Below, in pieces: positions 13,029-14,348 of a stretch of DNA of 14,348 bases (position 1 is its first letter; each line of letters begins with the position of its first letter). A model generated the notes under the pieces. That model saw only the letters and a program-made list of their open reading frames with translations, was not told the DNA's origin and searched no databases. The position numbers and the translations under genes are program-made. This DNA is from HB2-32-21 sp040235495. GTDB lineage: Bacteria > Pseudomonadota > Gammaproteobacteria > Pseudomonadales > Porticoccaceae. Location: positions 1-14,348 of the forward strand of contig JBECKV010000004.1 of the NCBI GenBank assembly GCA_040235495.1, given 5' to 3'.

Positions 13029-13670
13029 CTAGGCCTTGACCGCTGGGCGGATAATCACGTTGCCACCCGGGGCTCCAGGGACCGCGCCCTTGACCAGCAA
13101 CAGGTTGCGCCGCGCGTCAACACGCACAATTTCGAGGTTTTGCACCGTTACGTTGCGAGCGCCCATGTGGCCAGCCATCTTCTTGCCTTTAAATACTCGA
13201 CCCGGACTCTGGTTTTGACCGATTGATCCTGGCGCGCGATGAGACAGGGAGTTGCCGTGAGTGGCATCCTGCATGCTGAAATTCCAGCGCTTGATAACAC
13301 CGGCAAAGCCTTTGCCCTTGGAAATGCCGGATATGTCGACTACTTGACCGACCTCGAACTGCTCAACGGTGAATCCGGCTCCCGGCGCCAAGAGCGGCTC
13401 AAGCTCGGTCGCACTGGCACGCAACTCTCGAACGCAGCTGCCGGCCTCGGAGCCTGCTTTGGCATAGTGGCCCGCCTGAGCCTTGGTGACACGAGAAACG
13501 CGCCGGGAACCGACGGCCACCTGGACCGCTGAATATCCGTCGCGCTCCAGCGTTTTAACCTGGGTAACGCGGTTCGGTTCGACTTCGATTACAGTCACCG
13601 GAATGGATTGCCCATCCTCGCCGAACACGCGACTCATGCCGCACTTGCGGCCTACAACTCCAACGCTCAT
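13029..13670 (-). CDS. rplC: 50S ribosomal protein L3
   Basis: Early-assembly large-subunit protein whose internal loop approaches the peptidyl-transferase centre. 213 residues: MSVGVVGRKCGMSRVFGEDG, ISGISKGKGFAGVIKRWNFS (113-132), HGNSLSHRAPGSIGQNQSPG (138-157), RVFKGKKMAGHMGARNVTVQ, and NLLLVKGAVPGAPGGNVIIR near the end. The GQNQ segment (151-154) contains the glutamine methylated by PrmB in E. coli. ATG start with GAGGT about 6 nt upstream. Preceded by a 95-nt gap from rpsJ that holds a UUCG-capped hairpin. Confidence 0.98.
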   Translation of the reverse strand: MSVGVVGRKCGMSRVFGEDGQSIPVTVIEVEPNRVTQVKTLERDGYSAVQVAVGSRRVSRVTKAQAGHYAKAGSEAGSCVRELRASATELEPLLAPGAGFTVEQFEVGQVVDISGISKGKGFAGVIKRWNFSMQDATHGNSLSHRAPGSIGQNQSPGRVFKGKKMAGHMGARNVTVQNLEIVRVDARRNLLLVKGAVPGAPGGNVIIRPAVKA

Positions 13671-13734
13671 GTCTAACCTCTTGGTGTACGGGGCTTTTAC
13701 CCGCTATGGCCGCCCATTTCAGAGCGTTACACTC

Positions 13735-13750
13735 GCCGGCCGAAGCCAGC
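13735..13750 (-). other. UUCG-capped hairpin after rpsJ
   Basis: In the mRNA: GCUGGC, UUCG, GCCGGC. This is a 6-bp stem with one U-G pair, closed by the exceptionally stable C(UUCG)G tetraloop. It begins about 15 nt after the rpsJ stop. There is no U-run, so it is not an intrinsic terminator. Confidence 0.65.
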
Positions 13751-13765
13751 TGAGAATTTAATTTA

Positions 13766-14077
13766 TCAACCCAGGCTAATCTGCACGTCAACGCCGGCCG
13801 CCAGATCAAGCTTGGTCAGGGCGTCCACGGTTTTCTCCGTGGGCTCTATAATTTCCAGCAAGCGTTTATGCGTGCGGATTTCATATTGATCTCGCGCATC
13901 CTTGTTTACATGCGGCGAAATCAGGATCGTGTAGCGCTCCTTGCGCGTCGGCAGGGGAATAGGGCCGCGTATCTGGGCGCCCGTACGCTTGACTGTTTCA
14001 ACAATCTCCTGTGTGGAAATATCGATCAGCTTATGGTCGAACGCCTTCAGTCGTATTCTGATCCGTTGATCTTGCAT
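13766..14077 (-). CDS. rpsJ: 30S ribosomal protein S10 (NusE)
   Basis: Small-subunit head protein that also serves as NusE, the NusB partner in antitermination complexes and the ribosome-side contact of NusG. 103 residues, same as E. coli: MQDQRIRIRLKAFDHKLIDI, then RTGAQIRGPIPLPTRKERYT, the loop ISPHVNKDARDQYEIRTHKR (53-72) and LDLAAGVDVQISLG at the end. ATG start with GAGA about 7 nt upstream. First gene of the S10 block, with a strong promoter candidate about 64-100 nt upstream. Confidence 0.98.
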   Translation of the reverse strand: MQDQRIRIRLKAFDHKLIDISTQEIVETVKRTGAQIRGPIPLPTRKERYTILISPHVNKDARDQYEIRTHKRLLEIIEPTEKTVDALTKLDLAAGVDVQISLG

Positions 14078-14147
14078 TCGGTCTCTCGTCTGGATAGTTG
14101 GCCGCGATCACTGGAAATGCGCCGGGACCGCCGAAAAAAGAGGCGGA

Positions 14148-14176
14148 ATTTTAATTACACCCCCTATCACTGTCAA
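14148..14176 (-). promoter_or_regulatory. Strong sigma70-type promoter of the S10 block
   Basis: Minus-strand TTGACA (14171-14176, 6/6), a 17-nt spacer, then TAAAAT (14148-14153, 5/6). It lies between the tuf terminator hairpin and rpsJ. Expected start near 14141, giving a leader of about 64 nt. This is the best promoter match in the window. Confidence 0.8.
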
Positions 14177-14180
14177 GCGA

Positions 14181-14208
14181 AATAAGGCCGCGAAAAGACT
14201 TTCGCGGC
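14181..14208 (-). terminator. Terminator-like hairpin after tuf
   Basis: Minus-strand GCCGCGAAA and TTTCGCGGC pair perfectly (9 bp, 14187-14195 with 14200-14208) around a 4-nt loop. The tail CTTATTT has a broken T-run. It starts 3 nt after the second of two tandem TAG stops (14212-14214). Likely a partial terminator of the tuf transcript; read-through into rpsJ remains possible. Confidence 0.65.
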
Positions 14209-14214
14209 GCACTA

Positions 14215-14348
14215 CTACTCAATAATTTTCGCCACCACGCCGGCGCCCACCGTACGACCGCCTTCCCGAATCGCAAAGCGCAGCCCTTCTTCCATGGCTA
14301 TCGGTGCAATCAACGCCACCGTCATCTGGATGTTGTCTCCAGGCATCA
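14215..14348 (-). CDS. tuf: Elongation factor Tu, C-terminal 43 residues (partial)
   Basis: EF-Tu delivers aminoacyl-tRNA to the ribosomal A-site as a GTP complex. Only the end of domain 3 is in the window: residues reading MPGDNIQMTVALIAPIAMEE, then GLRFAIREGGRTVGAGVVAK and IIE before TAG, the universal EF-Tu C-terminus. A second TAG follows immediately. The 5' part lies beyond the right edge. tuf upstream of rpsJ is the usual str-S10 junction; rpsG and fusA are expected further upstream but are not visible here. The partial sequence cannot show whether this is one of two tuf copies. Confidence 0.97.
   Translation of the reverse strand, partial: MPGDNIQMTVALIAPIAMEEGLRFAIREGGRTVGAGVVAKIIE

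Noticed and set aside
14128..14146. CCGCC/GGCGG hairpin with a T-rich loop as an attenuator before rpsJ
   Set aside because: It straddles the expected transcription start, so most S10 transcripts would not contain the full stem, and its U-run is in the loop, not after the stem.
1..14348. Any mobile element, CRISPR array, toxin-antitoxin, defence or tRNA gene
   Set aside because: The window is fully accounted for by canonical ribosomal, secY, rpoA and tuf genes with short gaps; no repeats, transposase or cloverleaf signals were seen.

Overview
The window is a housekeeping ribosomal-protein super-cluster read entirely on the minus strand. From right to left it holds the 3' end of tuf (EF-Tu), the S10 block (rpsJ-rplC-rplD-rplW-rplB-rpsS-rplV-rpsC-rplP-rpmC-rpsQ), the spc block (rplN-rplX-rplE-rpsN-rpsH-rplF-rplR-rpsE-rpmD-rplO-secY-rpmJ) and the alpha block (rpsM-rpsK-rpsD-rpoA-rplQ). 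All 28 genes after tuf are complete and none is broken. Gene order, an S14 without zinc cysteines and an RpoA that keeps the gammaproteobacterial sequence almost throughout point to a gammaproteobacterium. The RpoA C-terminus looks closer to the Pseudomonas/Cellvibrio side than to the enterics. This placement is inference from remembered family sequences, not from a search.

Layout: tuf ends at 14215 and is followed by a 9-bp-stem terminator-like hairpin. A strong sigma70-type promoter for the S10 block comes next (TTGACA, 17 nt, TAAAAT), about 64 nt before rpsJ. S10 runs into spc with only 48 nt between rpsQ and rplN and no clear promoter there. The spc block ends at rpmJ. The 136-nt rpmJ-rpsM gap holds a terminator-like hairpin that overlaps a plausible alpha promoter. 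The alpha block ends at rplQ, then at a strong rho-independent terminator (80-110). A second hairpin with a T-run on the opposite strand (125-146) suggests a convergent gene left of the window. No stretch of 300 bases lacks a gene.

Together the genes supply about half of the ribosomal proteins of both subunits, the RNA polymerase alpha subunit, the SecY translocon pore and EF-Tu. Coordinated, high-level, growth-linked expression is expected.

I see no new system, defence island, mobile element or CRISPR here. What deserves a second look is in the spaces between genes. There is an unusually long, AT-rich, repeat-bearing rplR-rpsE gap with a candidate internal promoter. A perfectly duplicated Shine-Dalgarno decamer and an AUGUAA start-stop element lie in front of rpsH. 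Hairpins follow rpsJ, rplN, rplR, rplO and rpoA, and the S10 leader is too short for the E. coli type of L4 control.
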